A stretch of 64,000 nt of DNA from Chryseobacterium gleum (lineage in GTDB: Bacteria; Bacteroidota; Bacteroidia; Flavobacteriales_D; Crocinitomicaceae), in the NCBI GenBank assembly GCA_945888625.1, contig CAMDAH010000001.1, positions 62,001 through 126,000 on the forward strand, given 5' to 3'. The notes under the pieces were generated by a model that was not told the origin of the DNA, searched no databases, and saw nothing but the letters and a program-made list of their open reading frames with translations. A program made the position numbers and the translations under genes. This document shows positions 52,046 to 60,790 of this stretch, piece by piece (position 1 is the stretch's first letter; the number at the start of each line of letters is the position of its first letter).

Positions 52046-52067
52046 CTAATATTTCGTTTAATATTAG
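52046..52067. repeat. AT-rich inverted repeat between mutS and tRNA-Gly
   Basis: CTAATATT (52046-52053) and AATATTAG (52060-52067) are perfect inverted repeats around TCGTTT. The following region (52028-52144) holds no gene. It lies between the mutS 3' end and the tRNA promoter region. Confidence 0.6.
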
Positions 52068-52095
52068 GTTGTAATTATTACTTTATAACGGAGGG

Positions 52096-52103
52096 CAAAA
52101 ATA
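52096..52103 (-). promoter_or_regulatory. Candidate -7 element (TATTTTTG) for the tRNA-Gly/Leu unit
   Basis: Exact TAnnTTTG on the minus strand, 69 bases before the mature 5' end of tRNA-Gly. The two tRNAs are 33 bases apart and could share it. Confidence 0.35.
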
Positions 52104-52144
52104 TAAAAAAAAAACAATAATCTTTTAGTGTTTTTGAAAAAATA

Positions 52145-54778
52145 TCAGCCACCTATAAGTTTTTTTATGTCGTTTAACTTAATTAAGGCCTCAACAGGAG
52201 TAAGCGTGTTAATGTCTATCCCCATTAATTCATCATGAATATTTTCTAGTACAGGGTCGTTTAATTGAAAAAAACTGAGTTGCATACTATCGCCCTTGTC
52301 TTCCTTTTTAACACGGGGCTTCACCCCTGATTTGTTATTTTCCCCCATATTAGCATGCGAAAGTTCTAATTCCTTTAGCACTTCCTCTGCACGTTTTACC
52401 ACACTACTGGGCATCCCCGCCATTTTAGCTACATGAATCCCAAATGAATGTTCGCTTCCTCCAGGAATAAGTTTTCGCAGAAACAAGATAGAGTTGGCCA
52501 CTTCTTTAACAGCAATTGTGTAGTTTTTTATTCTATTAAATCGACTGGACATTTCATTTAGTTCGTGGTAGTGCGTTGCAAAAAGGGTTTTACATTGAGC
52601 TATTTTGTTTTCATGTAAAAATTCCGCAATAGACCAAGCAATGGAAACACCATCGTAAGTACTCGTGCCTCGACCAATTTCGTCTAAAAGAAGGAGGCTT
52701 CGGTCTGAAATATTATTTAGAATACTAGCTGTTTCATTCATTTCTACCATAAAAGTAGATTCGCCAGAGGAAATATTATCCGAAGCACCAACTCGCGTGA
52801 ATACTTTGTCTACCCAGCCAATCTCTGCCTTTTCAGCAGGAACGAAAGACCCCATTTGCGCCATTAGTACAATAAGGGCTGTTTGTCTTAAAAGGGCGCT
52901 CTTCCCGCTCATATTTGGCCCGGTAATCATAATTATTTGTTGTGTATCATTGTCTAGAAAAACGTCGTTAGCAATAAAGTCATTGCCGTGAGGAAGCTGC
53001 TGCTCAATAACGGGGTGTCGCCCATTATGAATATTTATAGCTAGTCCATCATTTATTTCTGCTCTTACGTAATTGTTTTTGCGCGCAACAAACGCAAAGG
53101 CATGGAGACAGTCTAACTTTGCAATGACCGCGGCATTTTGTTGTATCGGCTTGATAAAGTCTGCTAGCCAAGCGACAAGTTCTGAAAACAGACGCACTTC
53201 TATCTGGTAAATTTTATCTTCAGCACCTAAAATTTTGGATTCATACTCTTTTAATTCGTCGGTAATATACCGTTCTGCATTAACGAGTGTCTGCCTTCTT
53301 ATCCATTCTTCAGGCACTTTATCTTTGTGTGTGTTCCTTACTTCAATGTAGTATCCAAAAACATTGTTAAACGAAATTTTAAGGCTAGTAATACCGGTCC
53401 TAATCGCCTCTCTTTCTTGTAGTTTATCAAGGTAATCTTTCCCGTTTAGCGAGATGTTCCTTAAATCGTCGAGCGCTAGATCATAGCCTTCCCGAATTAC
53501 TCGCCCTTTACCAACTTGTACACCAGGTTCCGGATCAAGATAAGCAGCTATTTTGGTCACAAGTTCCATGCAATTATTAAGTTGTGCCTCAATATTTTGT
53601 AACGATGCAAGGGCTTTGTTTTTTCCTAACAGGAGACTAATTTTAGGAATGTTTATCATCGTTTTTTTAAGGTGTGCAACTTCTCGAGGATTAATTTTTC
53701 CTACCGCTACTTTCGAAATTAGGCGTTCTAGATCCCCAATTTGATTGAGAATACTACTTAGTTCCTCAGCTTGCTCCGCGTCGTTTTTTAACCATTCAAC
53801 AACATCATGTCTCGAACGAATCTCGTCTAATTTTTTTAAAGGCATGATTAACCAACGCTTCATCAAGCGCCCTCCCATTGGAGTTAATGTCTTATCAAGG
53901 ATATTTAATAGTGTTGTTGCGTTTTCGTGCGGTGTGCTTACCAGTTCGAGGTTGCGAATCGTAAAGCGGTCCAGCCAGACATAATTGGAAGCGGATATTC
54001 TTGAAAGGTTAGTGATATGCTCGAACGTTTTGTGCTGATTTTCCGATAGATAGTACAGTGCGGCGCCTGCAGCGATAATTGCCACGTTCATTTCGTTTAC
54101 ACCGAAACCTTTAAGTGAATTTGTTTTGAAATGTTTATTGAGTCGTTCGTTGGCGTTTTCGCTTGTATATACCCAATCTTCAATTCTAAAGCAACATTGA
54201 TGATCGCCAAAGTGTTTCTTGAATAATTCTTGGTCTTTTCTTGCGTAAAGAAATTCGCTCGGGGAAAAACCAGCAATTAATTTATCTACATAATCTTTAT
54301 CTCCTTGTCCAATTAAAAACTCTCCAGTGGAAACATCTAAAAAAGCAACGCCATGTATTGCTTTTTCAAAGTGAATAGCACAAAGAAAATTATTTTCTTT
54401 TTGCAGAAGAACTTGGTCATTAAAAGCAACACCTGGTGTAACAAGTTCGGTAACGCCTCTTTTGACAATTGTCTTTGTTAATTTAGGGTCTTCCAATTGA
54501 TCACAGATCGCTACACGAAGTCCTGCTCTAACTAAACGCGGTAAATAAACATCAAGTGAATGGTAAGGAAAGCCGGCTAGTTCAATGTCTGAACCGCTAC
54601 CATTTTTTCGTTTTGTTAAAATGATTCCAAGAATTCGTGAAGTGCGCACGGCGTCTTCTCCAAAAGTTTCATAAAAATCACCTACGCGAAACAGTAAGAG
54701 GGCATCAGGATGTCTCGCTTTAATTTGGTTATATTGTTTCATTAAGGGCGTTTCCGCTATTTCTTTTGTGGCATTCAT
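52145..54778 (-). CDS. mutS: DNA mismatch repair protein MutS
   Basis: 877 residues. Mismatch-recognition domain with F-x-E in RVGDFYETFGEDA near residue 30, connector, lever and clamp domains, then the ABC-type ATPase: Walker A TGPNMSGKSALLRQ, Walker B region SLLLLDEIGRGTSTYDG and FATHYHEL. The C-terminus has the dimerisation helices (EALIKLNDIKKLI). The F-x-E motif and conserved Walker A place it as MutS1. It diverges from the methyltransferase gene. Confidence 0.97.
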   Translation of the reverse strand: MNATKEIAETPLMKQYNQIKARHPDALLLFRVGDFYETFGEDAVRTSRILGIILTKRKNGSGSDIELAGFPYHSLDVYLPRLVRAGLRVAICDQLEDPKLTKTIVKRGVTELVTPGVAFNDQVLLQKENNFLCAIHFEKAIHGVAFLDVSTGEFLIGQGDKDYVDKLIAGFSPSEFLYARKDQELFKKHFGDHQCCFRIEDWVYTSENANERLNKHFKTNSLKGFGVNEMNVAIIAAGAALYYLSENQHKTFEHITNLSRISASNYVWLDRFTIRNLELVSTPHENATTLLNILDKTLTPMGGRLMKRWLIMPLKKLDEIRSRHDVVEWLKNDAEQAEELSSILNQIGDLERLISKVAVGKINPREVAHLKKTMINIPKISLLLGKNKALASLQNIEAQLNNCMELVTKIAAYLDPEPGVQVGKGRVIREGYDLALDDLRNISLNGKDYLDKLQEREAIRTGITSLKISFNNVFGYYIEVRNTHKDKVPEEWIRRQTLVNAERYITDELKEYESKILGAEDKIYQIEVRLFSELVAWLADFIKPIQQNAAVIAKLDCLHAFAFVARKNNYVRAEINDGLAINIHNGRHPVIEQQLPHGNDFIANDVFLDNDTQQIIMITGPNMSGKSALLRQTALIVLMAQMGSFVPAEKAEIGWVDKVFTRVGASDNISSGESTFMVEMNETASILNNISDRSLLLLDEIGRGTSTYDGVSIAWSIAEFLHENKIAQCKTLFATHYHELNEMSSRFNRIKNYTIAVKEVANSILFLRKLIPGGSEHSFGIHVAKMAGMPSSVVKRAEEVLKELELSHANMGENNKSGVKPRVKKEDKGDSMQLSFFQLNDPVLENIHDELMGIDINTLTPVEALIKLNDIKKLIGG

Positions 54779-54863
54779 TTCCTAAAACCAATTGATTTTG
54801 TGACTTTTGTATGTTAAAATTAAGCGCATATCTTATTATTTCAAAAGAATTCATTTACTTCTT

Positions 54864-55424
54864 ATGAACAATAGCAATAAAAAATTAAAATTATGGGAGC
54901 TTAATCGCATTTCAGAAAGCGAATCCAATGCACAACCAAAAATTCCGTTAATCGTAATTTTAGACGACCTCCGCTCATTGAATAACATTGGTTCATTTTT
55001 TAGAACAGCTGACGCTTTTTCTATTGAAAAAATATTTTTATGCGGCATTACTGCCTGTCCGCCGCACAAGGATATTCACAAAACAGCGCTTGGAGCAACA
55101 GCGACTGTTCGATGGGAATATGTTTCGTCGATAGTCGATTTGGTTATTGAATTAAAGAAAAGTAATTGGTCTATTTATGCGATTGAACAAGCCGTTGAAA
55201 CGATTTCATTGGATAAAATAGGCACGTTAAAAGGGGAACGCTATGCTTTAGTTTTTGGCAATGAGGTTAATGGTGTGCGTCAGGAGGTTGTTGACTTATC
55301 AAGTGGGGTAATTGAAGTGCCTCAGTTTGGCACAAAACACAGTTTAAATGTTGGCGTTTGTGCAGGTATTGTATTATGGGAATTTTGCAAATTGCTTCAT
55401 CCAAAATTGAAAACTAACGCTTAA
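54864..55424 (+). CDS. TrmH/SpoU-family RNA methyltransferase
   Basis: About 186 residues from the ATG at 54864. SPOUT-fold knot motifs are IVILDDLRSLNNIGSFFRTADAF (N-terminal; motif 1 shown as LNNIGSFFRTADAF), LVFGNEVNGVRQEVVD (motif 2), and VPQFGTKHSLNVGVCAGIV (motif 3). These methylate 2'-O of ribose in tRNA or rRNA using S-adenosylmethionine. The earlier frame start at 54807 adds a basic, aromatic-rich leader not seen in the family. Target not predictable. Confidence 0.88.
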   Translation: MNNSNKKLKLWELNRISESESNAQPKIPLIVILDDLRSLNNIGSFFRTADAFSIEKIFLCGITACPPHKDIHKTALGATATVRWEYVSSIVDLVIELKKSNWSIYAIEQAVETISLDKIGTLKGERYALVFGNEVNGVRQEVVDLSSGVIEVPQFGTKHSLNVGVCAGIVLWEFCKLLHPKLKTNA

Positions 55425-55430
55425 ATTTTT

Positions 55431-56819
55431 ATGCGGATTATATTTTTATTACTTATCGCTTGTTCTGGTTGGTCTCAGCAAATTAAAAATGTTCAATTAT
55501 TAGCTAATTGGAATGAAGATACGCTTTTAACCAATTCTACCAATGTGAGGTACAGTGGATGTTGGGGATTCGACTATCAAAATAGAGAATATGCTGTCGT
55601 AGGGTCTACAGAGGGTTCACATTTTTTTGAATTAACACAACAAAATGAGTTAGTACTAATTGGGTTTATTAAGGCACGATTTAGCTCCTCAATGGCCATA
55701 ACAAGAGAGTATAAGTTTTATCAACATTATATTTATGCGGTAGGCGACGAGGGCATGGGTAGTTTGCAAATTATAGATGTATCCACTTTACCCGATTCCG
55801 TATCGCTAGTTGCAGACTTACAAGATAGTGTATTTGGTAAAACCCATAATTTATTTATTGATTCATCAAATGCCTTGTTGTATTTGTGCATGGTTACCCC
55901 GATTGCCTCGGGAATAAATTTGTCTATGCGACCACTTTGTGTTTTTGATTTATCCAACCCAACGAATCCTACGTTGTTGTGGCAGGGTCCTAACGACATT
56001 CAAGAAGTCCACGATTTGTATGTCCGGGACAATATCGGCATTCTCAATTGTGGTTACGACGGCATAAGGGTATACGATTTTTCTAATCCGGCTTCTCCCA
56101 TCTATTTAAACGCCCTGTCTTTGTACAATCAACAAGGTTACAATCATCAAGGATGGCTGTCTCAAAATAAGAAAACATATGTTTTTACCGACGAAACCCA
56201 AGGCCTTTTGTTAAAGAAATGCAGCGTCTCTGACGATTGGACAATTACACCGAATTATTATTTTGGCATTCAAGAAGATCTAGTGCAAATGACCGCACAT
56301 AACGTCCAAATTTCAAATGATTTAGCTTTTGTATCCTATTACAATGCAGGCTTGCGCATTTATGATTTGCGTAAAAATCCCCCAGTGGAGATAGGTATTT
56401 ACGATACCTACACTCAGCCTGACATGGCGAATTTTACGATGTGGGGAGCTTGGGGAGTTTATGCCCTGTACATGAGTGGTAGAATAATTATATCCGACCG
56501 AAACAATGGTTTGTTTTTATTGCATTTTGACAAACCGTTTTTCGAGACACCAAGTAATTCATTTTCTTTTTTAGCTTATCCTAACCCAAGTAAGAGTGGT
56601 TCAAAAATAGTTATTAGGAGTCCTAACGATGCCAACAGTAATTTTCAATTTGTTGTTTTTGACCTACAAGGTAAGCGATTGTGCAGTGGTGATTCAGGCG
56701 CCCAATCGTATGTTGAACTACCTATATTTTTGACAGCAGGCATGTATTTTGTTGAGGTAATTTATGAGAATTATTTATTTGAAGAAAGTGTAAGCACCAT
56801 GAAAATCGAGGTGCTGTAA
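55431..56819 (+). CDS. Secreted choice-of-anchor B protein with T9SS type A sorting domain
   Basis: 462 residues. Signal peptide at 1-16 (ACSGWSQ). The middle is a repeat-rich beta domain of the choice-of-anchor B family (LVIP-type propeller): CWGFDYQNREYAVVGSTEG, GDEGMGSLQIIDVS, GKTHNLFIDSSNALLYL, HDLYVRDNIGILNCGYDG, YNHQGWLSQNKKTYVFTDE. The last about 75 residues are a T9SS sorting domain: FLAYPNPSKSGSKIVI, FDLQGKRLCS and GMYFVEVIYEN. Such proteins are exported to the cell surface; no enzyme function is known. The start follows the methyltransferase stop by 6 bases. Confidence 0.85.
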   Translation: MRIIFLLLIACSGWSQQIKNVQLLANWNEDTLLTNSTNVRYSGCWGFDYQNREYAVVGSTEGSHFFELTQQNELVLIGFIKARFSSSMAITREYKFYQHYIYAVGDEGMGSLQIIDVSTLPDSVSLVADLQDSVFGKTHNLFIDSSNALLYLCMVTPIASGINLSMRPLCVFDLSNPTNPTLLWQGPNDIQEVHDLYVRDNIGILNCGYDGIRVYDFSNPASPIYLNALSLYNQQGYNHQGWLSQNKKTYVFTDETQGLLLKKCSVSDDWTITPNYYFGIQEDLVQMTAHNVQISNDLAFVSYYNAGLRIYDLRKNPPVEIGIYDTYTQPDMANFTMWGAWGVYALYMSGRIIISDRNNGLFLLHFDKPFFETPSNSFSFLAYPNPSKSGSKIVIRSPNDANSNFQFVVFDLQGKRLCSGDSGAQSYVELPIFLTAGMYFVEVIYENYLFEESVSTMKIEVL

Positions 56820-56820
56820 G

Positions 56821-57435
56821 TTATTTGTAAAACCTCATTTCTTCAACGTATTTGTAAACGGACTCCGTTAAGAGGTAGCGAACGTCTTTTCCTTCTTTTA
56901 TGGATTGCCGAATGAAACTGGCAGAAAGCTTCATGACGGGGGCATCATCACAAAAAATAATGTTGGGATTGTCGGAATAATTAAACGTTAATCTATCGCT
57001 TGTGGTTATCACATCGAGTTCTTCTTGTACCGTAAGCGCCCTAGGATAAACATAGATTTGGTGTTTTTTTAACAACACTTCATAATTAAACCATTTATGC
57101 AAAGTGCGCAAGTTATCCTCTCCCATAATTAAAGCGAAAGTATGTTGCGGGTACTTCTCAATCAGGTAATTAATTGTGGTGATGGTGTAGCTTGGTTTAG
57201 ACAGCTGAAACTCTACATCGCTAGCTTTTAATTTAGGGTTGTCGTGTATGGCTTCTCTAACTAAATTAAGTCGATGAATATCAGCTAACAATGTGTTTTT
57301 GTCTTTTAATGGATTTTGTGGAGAAACGACTAACCATACTTGTTCTAGATCGGTAAATTGTGCCATGTGGTTCGCAATCAAAAGGTGCCCAACATGAATA
57401 GGATTAAATGTACCAAAGTAAAGACCAATTTTCAT
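56821..57435 (-). CDS. nadD: Nicotinate-nucleotide adenylyltransferase
   Basis: 204 residues. Nucleotidyltransferase motif GTFNPIHVGHLLIAN at the start, VSPQNPLKDK, and the C-terminal motif SASFIRQSIKEGKDVRYL (ISxTxxR form). NadD makes deamido-NAD from nicotinate mononucleotide and ATP. It is the third gene of a conserved yicC-gmk-nadD operon, overlapping gmk by 4 bases, and converges on the choice-of-anchor B gene. Confidence 0.96.
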   Translation of the reverse strand: MKIGLYFGTFNPIHVGHLLIANHMAQFTDLEQVWLVVSPQNPLKDKNTLLADIHRLNLVREAIHDNPKLKASDVEFQLSKPSYTITTINYLIEKYPQHTFALIMGEDNLRTLHKWFNYEVLLKKHQIYVYPRALTVQEELDVITTSDRLTFNYSDNPNIIFCDDAPVMKLSASFIRQSIKEGKDVRYLLTESVYKYVEEMRFYK

Positions 57436-58004
57436 GTTAAAAAAGTTAGAACGATTGATTTTGCTTCTTCGATGGCCGTTTCTAGTATTTCATTTAGGAT
57501 GACCACATCAAATTCGTTTGACCTTTGAAGTTCGATAGCTGCTTTATTTAGGCGCTGTATAATCTTTTCTTCTTTTTCGGTTTTTCGTTGACGAAGTCTT
57601 TTTTCAAGCGAAGCAAGGGTGGGTGGCGCAATGAAAATGGATAGCGCATTATCACCAAAAAATGTTTTTAGGTTTAAGCCACCTACCACATCAACATCGA
57701 ATATAACAGTCTTTTTTTCTCCCCAGATTTTTGATATTTCGTTTTTTAATGACCCATAATATGTTTCGGGGTAGACTTCTTCCCACTCTATAAATGCGTT
57801 TTTATTTATGTTACTTTTAAAATCGTCAACTGTCATGAAGTAATAATCTTTACCGTCTATTTCATTGTTTCGCGGACTTCTACTGCACGCAGAAATGGAA
57901 AACGCAAGTTGCGGCAATGCATCGAGCAACGCTCGCACAATGGTCGTTTTGCCTGCGCCTGAAGGAGCCGATACGATAATACATTTTCCTTGTTGCTCAA
58001 TCAT
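57432..58004 (-). CDS. gmk: Guanylate kinase
   Basis: 190 residues. P-loop VSAPSGAGKTTIVRALL, GMP-binding SACSRSPRNNEIDGKDYYF, and the LID/Mg region FDVDVVGGLNLK and RLRQRKTEKEEKI. It phosphorylates GMP to GDP. Length and order are standard; one base separates it from yicC. Confidence 0.97.
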   Translation of the reverse strand: MIEQQGKCIIVSAPSGAGKTTIVRALLDALPQLAFSISACSRSPRNNEIDGKDYYFMTVDDFKSNINKNAFIEWEEVYPETYYGSLKNEISKIWGEKKTVIFDVDVVGGLNLKTFFGDNALSIFIAPPTLASLEKRLRQRKTEKEEKIIQRLNKAAIELQRSNEFDVVILNEILETAIEEAKSIVLTFLT

Positions 58005-58005
58005 T

Positions 58006-58872
58006 TTATAGGGTGTTGAGCACTTGTTCTTTGATTTTTTCTAAGGAATCTTTCATGTCCACCACTATTTTTTGCATTTGTGCTTGATTGCATTTGCTCC
58101 CAAGGGTATTAATTTCACGGCCCATTTCTTGTGCAATAAAACCAAGTTTTTTACCGCAAAATGAAGTTTCCATTGTCGCTTCAAAGTAATCTAAGTGGTG
58201 GATAAGACGCATTTTCTCCTCTGAAATATCCAGCTTTTCAATATAAAAAATCATTTCTTGTTCTAATCGGTTATGGTCTACAGCTGCTGTGTCAAGTTCA
58301 CGCAACGCTTTATTCATTCTTTCGCGTATGCTTATCAAACGATCAGATTCAAATGTTGCAATAGCGCTATTTAAGTGACGAATGCCATCGATTAGTTTTT
58401 TAAATTCCTCTTTTAAAGCTCGCCCTTCTTGTACTCGAAATTCGTGTAATTTTGAAACGCAATCTTCAACTAATGTAAGCACCCATTTTTTTTCGTCATC
58501 ATCAAGACCTACCTCTGAATATAGAAGCACTTCGGGTAGTTGCATTACAAGAGACAAGTAATTTTGCGGAGGCTCCCCCCATGATTCATTTAGTTCTTTA
58601 ATTGCTTCGTAGTAGGCGGTTGCTAACGAGGTGTTAATTAAGTTTTCTGGACGCGCCGTTTGAGACTCTATGTATACACTGACATCAATTTTACCTCGAT
58701 CAAGTGTTTTTGAAACTAAACTTCGTATGGGTGCTTCAAGTTCTTTGTATGTGCTGTTCAGTTTAATGTTTAAGTCGAGACCTTTGCTATTTAGGGATCG
58801 GATTTCAACGGAAACTTTTTTCGCTTGGTATACGCCGTTGCTTTTTCCAAAACCGGTCATTGATGAAATCAT
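58006..58872 (-). CDS. YicC-family endoribonuclease-like protein
   Basis: 288 residues. The typical start MISSMTGFGKSNGVYQAKKVSVEIRSLNSKGLD (in part: SSMTGFGK and VEIRSLNSKGLD) and C-terminal GREINTLGSKCNQAQMQKIVVDMKDSLEKIKEQVLN define the YicC/YloC group. In E. coli YicC is linked to RNA turnover (RyhB decay) and the family has been reported as an endoribonuclease. It is usually first in a yicC-gmk operon as here. Confidence 0.93.
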   Translation of the reverse strand: MISSMTGFGKSNGVYQAKKVSVEIRSLNSKGLDLNIKLNSTYKELEAPIRSLVSKTLDRGKIDVSVYIESQTARPENLINTSLATAYYEAIKELNESWGEPPQNYLSLVMQLPEVLLYSEVGLDDDEKKWVLTLVEDCVSKLHEFRVQEGRALKEEFKKLIDGIRHLNSAIATFESDRLISIRERMNKALRELDTAAVDHNRLEQEMIFYIEKLDISEEKMRLIHHLDYFEATMETSFCGKKLGFIAQEMGREINTLGSKCNQAQMQKIVVDMKDSLEKIKEQVLNTL

Positions 58873-58934
58873 GGAATCATTTTTTGTAAAAGTAATTAAA
58901 TTGACGCTTTTTATATTAATGGTTTATTGTCTGA

Positions 58935-60158
58935 TTAATTTCCAATACTAATTTCGTTTAGTAAGGTTTCAGTTGCAAGTTTATAGTCACTATATGCTTT
59001 TCCCGTTCCTGGACCACTAAACCCAGTGTGTATTCTTCTTATTTTTCCATTCTTGTCAATGAAAATGGTTGTGGGGAAGCTAAAAACTTCCGAAAGTAAT
59101 GGAAAAGCAAGAGAGGCTTCTTTTGCTCCTTTCGCCCCACCTAAAACGATGTTGTAGGCAATAGCACTCCGTTCAGTGAATGTTTTTAATCGCCGAAGTT
59201 GTTCCTTGACGGTTTTTCCAATTTCAAAAGAAACAGCATAGAATTCAACTCCTTTGTTTTTATAAAACGGATATATTTCTTTAAAATAGTTTGTCTCATC
59301 GATGCAATTTGGACACCACGATCCCATGATTTGTATGACAGCCCCATAATTTTTTTTTGGTGTAAAGTGGAAGGGTTTCCCATTTAGTTTTAGGGCGTCG
59401 AAAGAAAATGGGACATTGCTTTTTAATTGTATTAAAGAATCTGGATTTCGCAATTCAGCGGTATTATTAATGCGCCCCATCCAAGTGGTTTGATAGGTTT
59501 GCCCATTGTAATAAATCCCATCTAATTGTTTTTTTTCGTCGAGAGTAGCAACAAACTGATGGGCTCGAAGACCGTCAAAACAAGATAAATAGAGCGTGTT
59601 ATTGGTATCTACATTTCCAGCTAAATATCGATAGTCGCCTTTTTCAGTTAAAAATGTACCGCTTATTACGTTTCCTTCTTGTTTAAAAATTCCGATAGCA
59701 TGCTCATCTCCATCTTTGAATAGGATGTCCCAACGCCCACTTAAATTAAACGAGGGGACCCCTTTTACTAGAAATCGATTTTCTTCGGATAAATAGGCCG
59801 TGATAGGAATTGTAACCGGCACCGATTTATTGTGATTTATCCATGTGGCGTGTAACTGTGTTCCGTTTGTATCGAATTGAACATTCAATTCGCTGTCGAT
59901 CGAAGGAAAAGTGTAAGTATATGTATGATGTCTTTTTTTCACAAGAATTAATTCAATTTTTTCCGGTCCATTTATAATGCTTATGTTTGGTTGTTTTTTG
60001 TGGTATCTCAGTTCCATATCAAAAGGAATGTTTAATCGGTCGTTCAAACTTACTTCGCCGTGCCAATTTCCTTGTTGGGGTTTTGTTTTTTGCTGAGAAA
60101 AACAGAAATTAGGGACGCTGAAAACAAAAAGGACTAAATAAATAAGCTCTTTAAACAT
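58935..60158 (-). CDS. TlpA-like thioredoxin-domain protein with beta-rich N-terminus
   Basis: 407 residues. Signal peptide at about 1-21 (FSVPNFCFSQ). Residues about 25-240 are beta-rich (WHGEVSLNDRLNIPFDMELRYH, SGRWDILFKDGDEHAIGIF), while about 250-400 form a TlpA/ResA-like thioredoxin fold with the CxxC in SWCPNCIDETNYF and a cis-Pro region (SFPTTIFIDKNGKIRR). It likely reduces or shuffles disulfides in the periplasm, tethered or soluble. It diverges from the sigma factor gene. Confidence 0.88.
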   Translation of the reverse strand: MFKELIYLVLFVFSVPNFCFSQQKTKPQQGNWHGEVSLNDRLNIPFDMELRYHKKQPNISIINGPEKIELILVKKRHHTYTYTFPSIDSELNVQFDTNGTQLHATWINHNKSVPVTIPITAYLSEENRFLVKGVPSFNLSGRWDILFKDGDEHAIGIFKQEGNVISGTFLTEKGDYRYLAGNVDTNNTLYLSCFDGLRAHQFVATLDEKKQLDGIYYNGQTYQTTWMGRINNTAELRNPDSLIQLKSNVPFSFDALKLNGKPFHFTPKKNYGAVIQIMGSWCPNCIDETNYFKEIYPFYKNKGVEFYAVSFEIGKTVKEQLRRLKTFTERSAIAYNIVLGGAKGAKEASLAFPLLSEVFSFPTTIFIDKNGKIRRIHTGFSGPGTGKAYSDYKLATETLLNEISIGN

Positions 60159-60258
60159 AGAAACGTTTTGTATACAGGGCTAAACTAATTATTTTTATTA
60201 CAAAAACACCATTTAGGTGCAACCTTTAGAGAACGAAATATGTCTACCCTACCGAGCC

Positions 60259-60789
60259 ATGGATCATGTTGAGCTAGTTGCTGCTTGTATAGTTAAAAAT
60301 CCCAAGGCGCAAAAAATGTTGTTTGATAAATTTGCCCCCAAAATGTTTGCTGTTTGTCTACGCTATTTAAAACAAACAGATCAAGCGGAGGATGCCTTGC
60401 AGGAGGCTATGATTAAGGTTTTTATTAAAATAGCAGAGTTTAAAAATGAAGGAGTATTGGAAGGGTGGATAAGGAGGATTGTAGTAAACACTTGTCTAGA
60501 CCACATCAGAAAAAACCTTAAGTTTCAGTCTGATGTTTCTTTGGGTGATGTAGAATATAAAGTTGAATACAAGGAATTTACGATTGAGAATATGATGGCA
60601 CAGGATTTAATGAAAATTATTCAAGGCATGCCACAAGGATATAGAGTGGTGTTTAATCTTTTTGCTCTAGAAGGTTATTCCCACCAAGAAATAGCAACAA
60701 GCCTAGGAATAAGCGAAAGCACATCGAAGTCGCAATATTTTAGAGCAAGGGCTTATTTAAGAGAAAGGATTGTTAAAAAAGAACAATAA
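60259..60789 (+). CDS. ECF-type RNA polymerase sigma factor
   Basis: About 176 residues from the ATG at 60259; a GTG at 60217 would add 14 residues without family resemblance but cannot be excluded. Region 2: KMFAVCLRYLKQTDQAEDALQEAMIKVF (in part: YLKQTDQAEDALQEAMIKVF). Region 4: VFNLFALEGYSHQEIATSLGISESTSKSQYFRARAYLR (in part: EGYSHQEIATSLGISESTSK). The gene for a membrane protein starts one base after the sigma factor stop, so the two are translationally linked. This sigma factor is of the small Bacteroidota SigP/ECF type; its target promoter is unknown. Confidence 0.92.
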   Translation: MDHVELVAACIVKNPKAQKMLFDKFAPKMFAVCLRYLKQTDQAEDALQEAMIKVFIKIAEFKNEGVLEGWIRRIVVNTCLDHIRKNLKFQSDVSLGDVEYKVEYKEFTIENMMAQDLMKIIQGMPQGYRVVFNLFALEGYSHQEIATSLGISESTSKSQYFRARAYLRERIVKKEQ

Positions 60790-60790
60790 A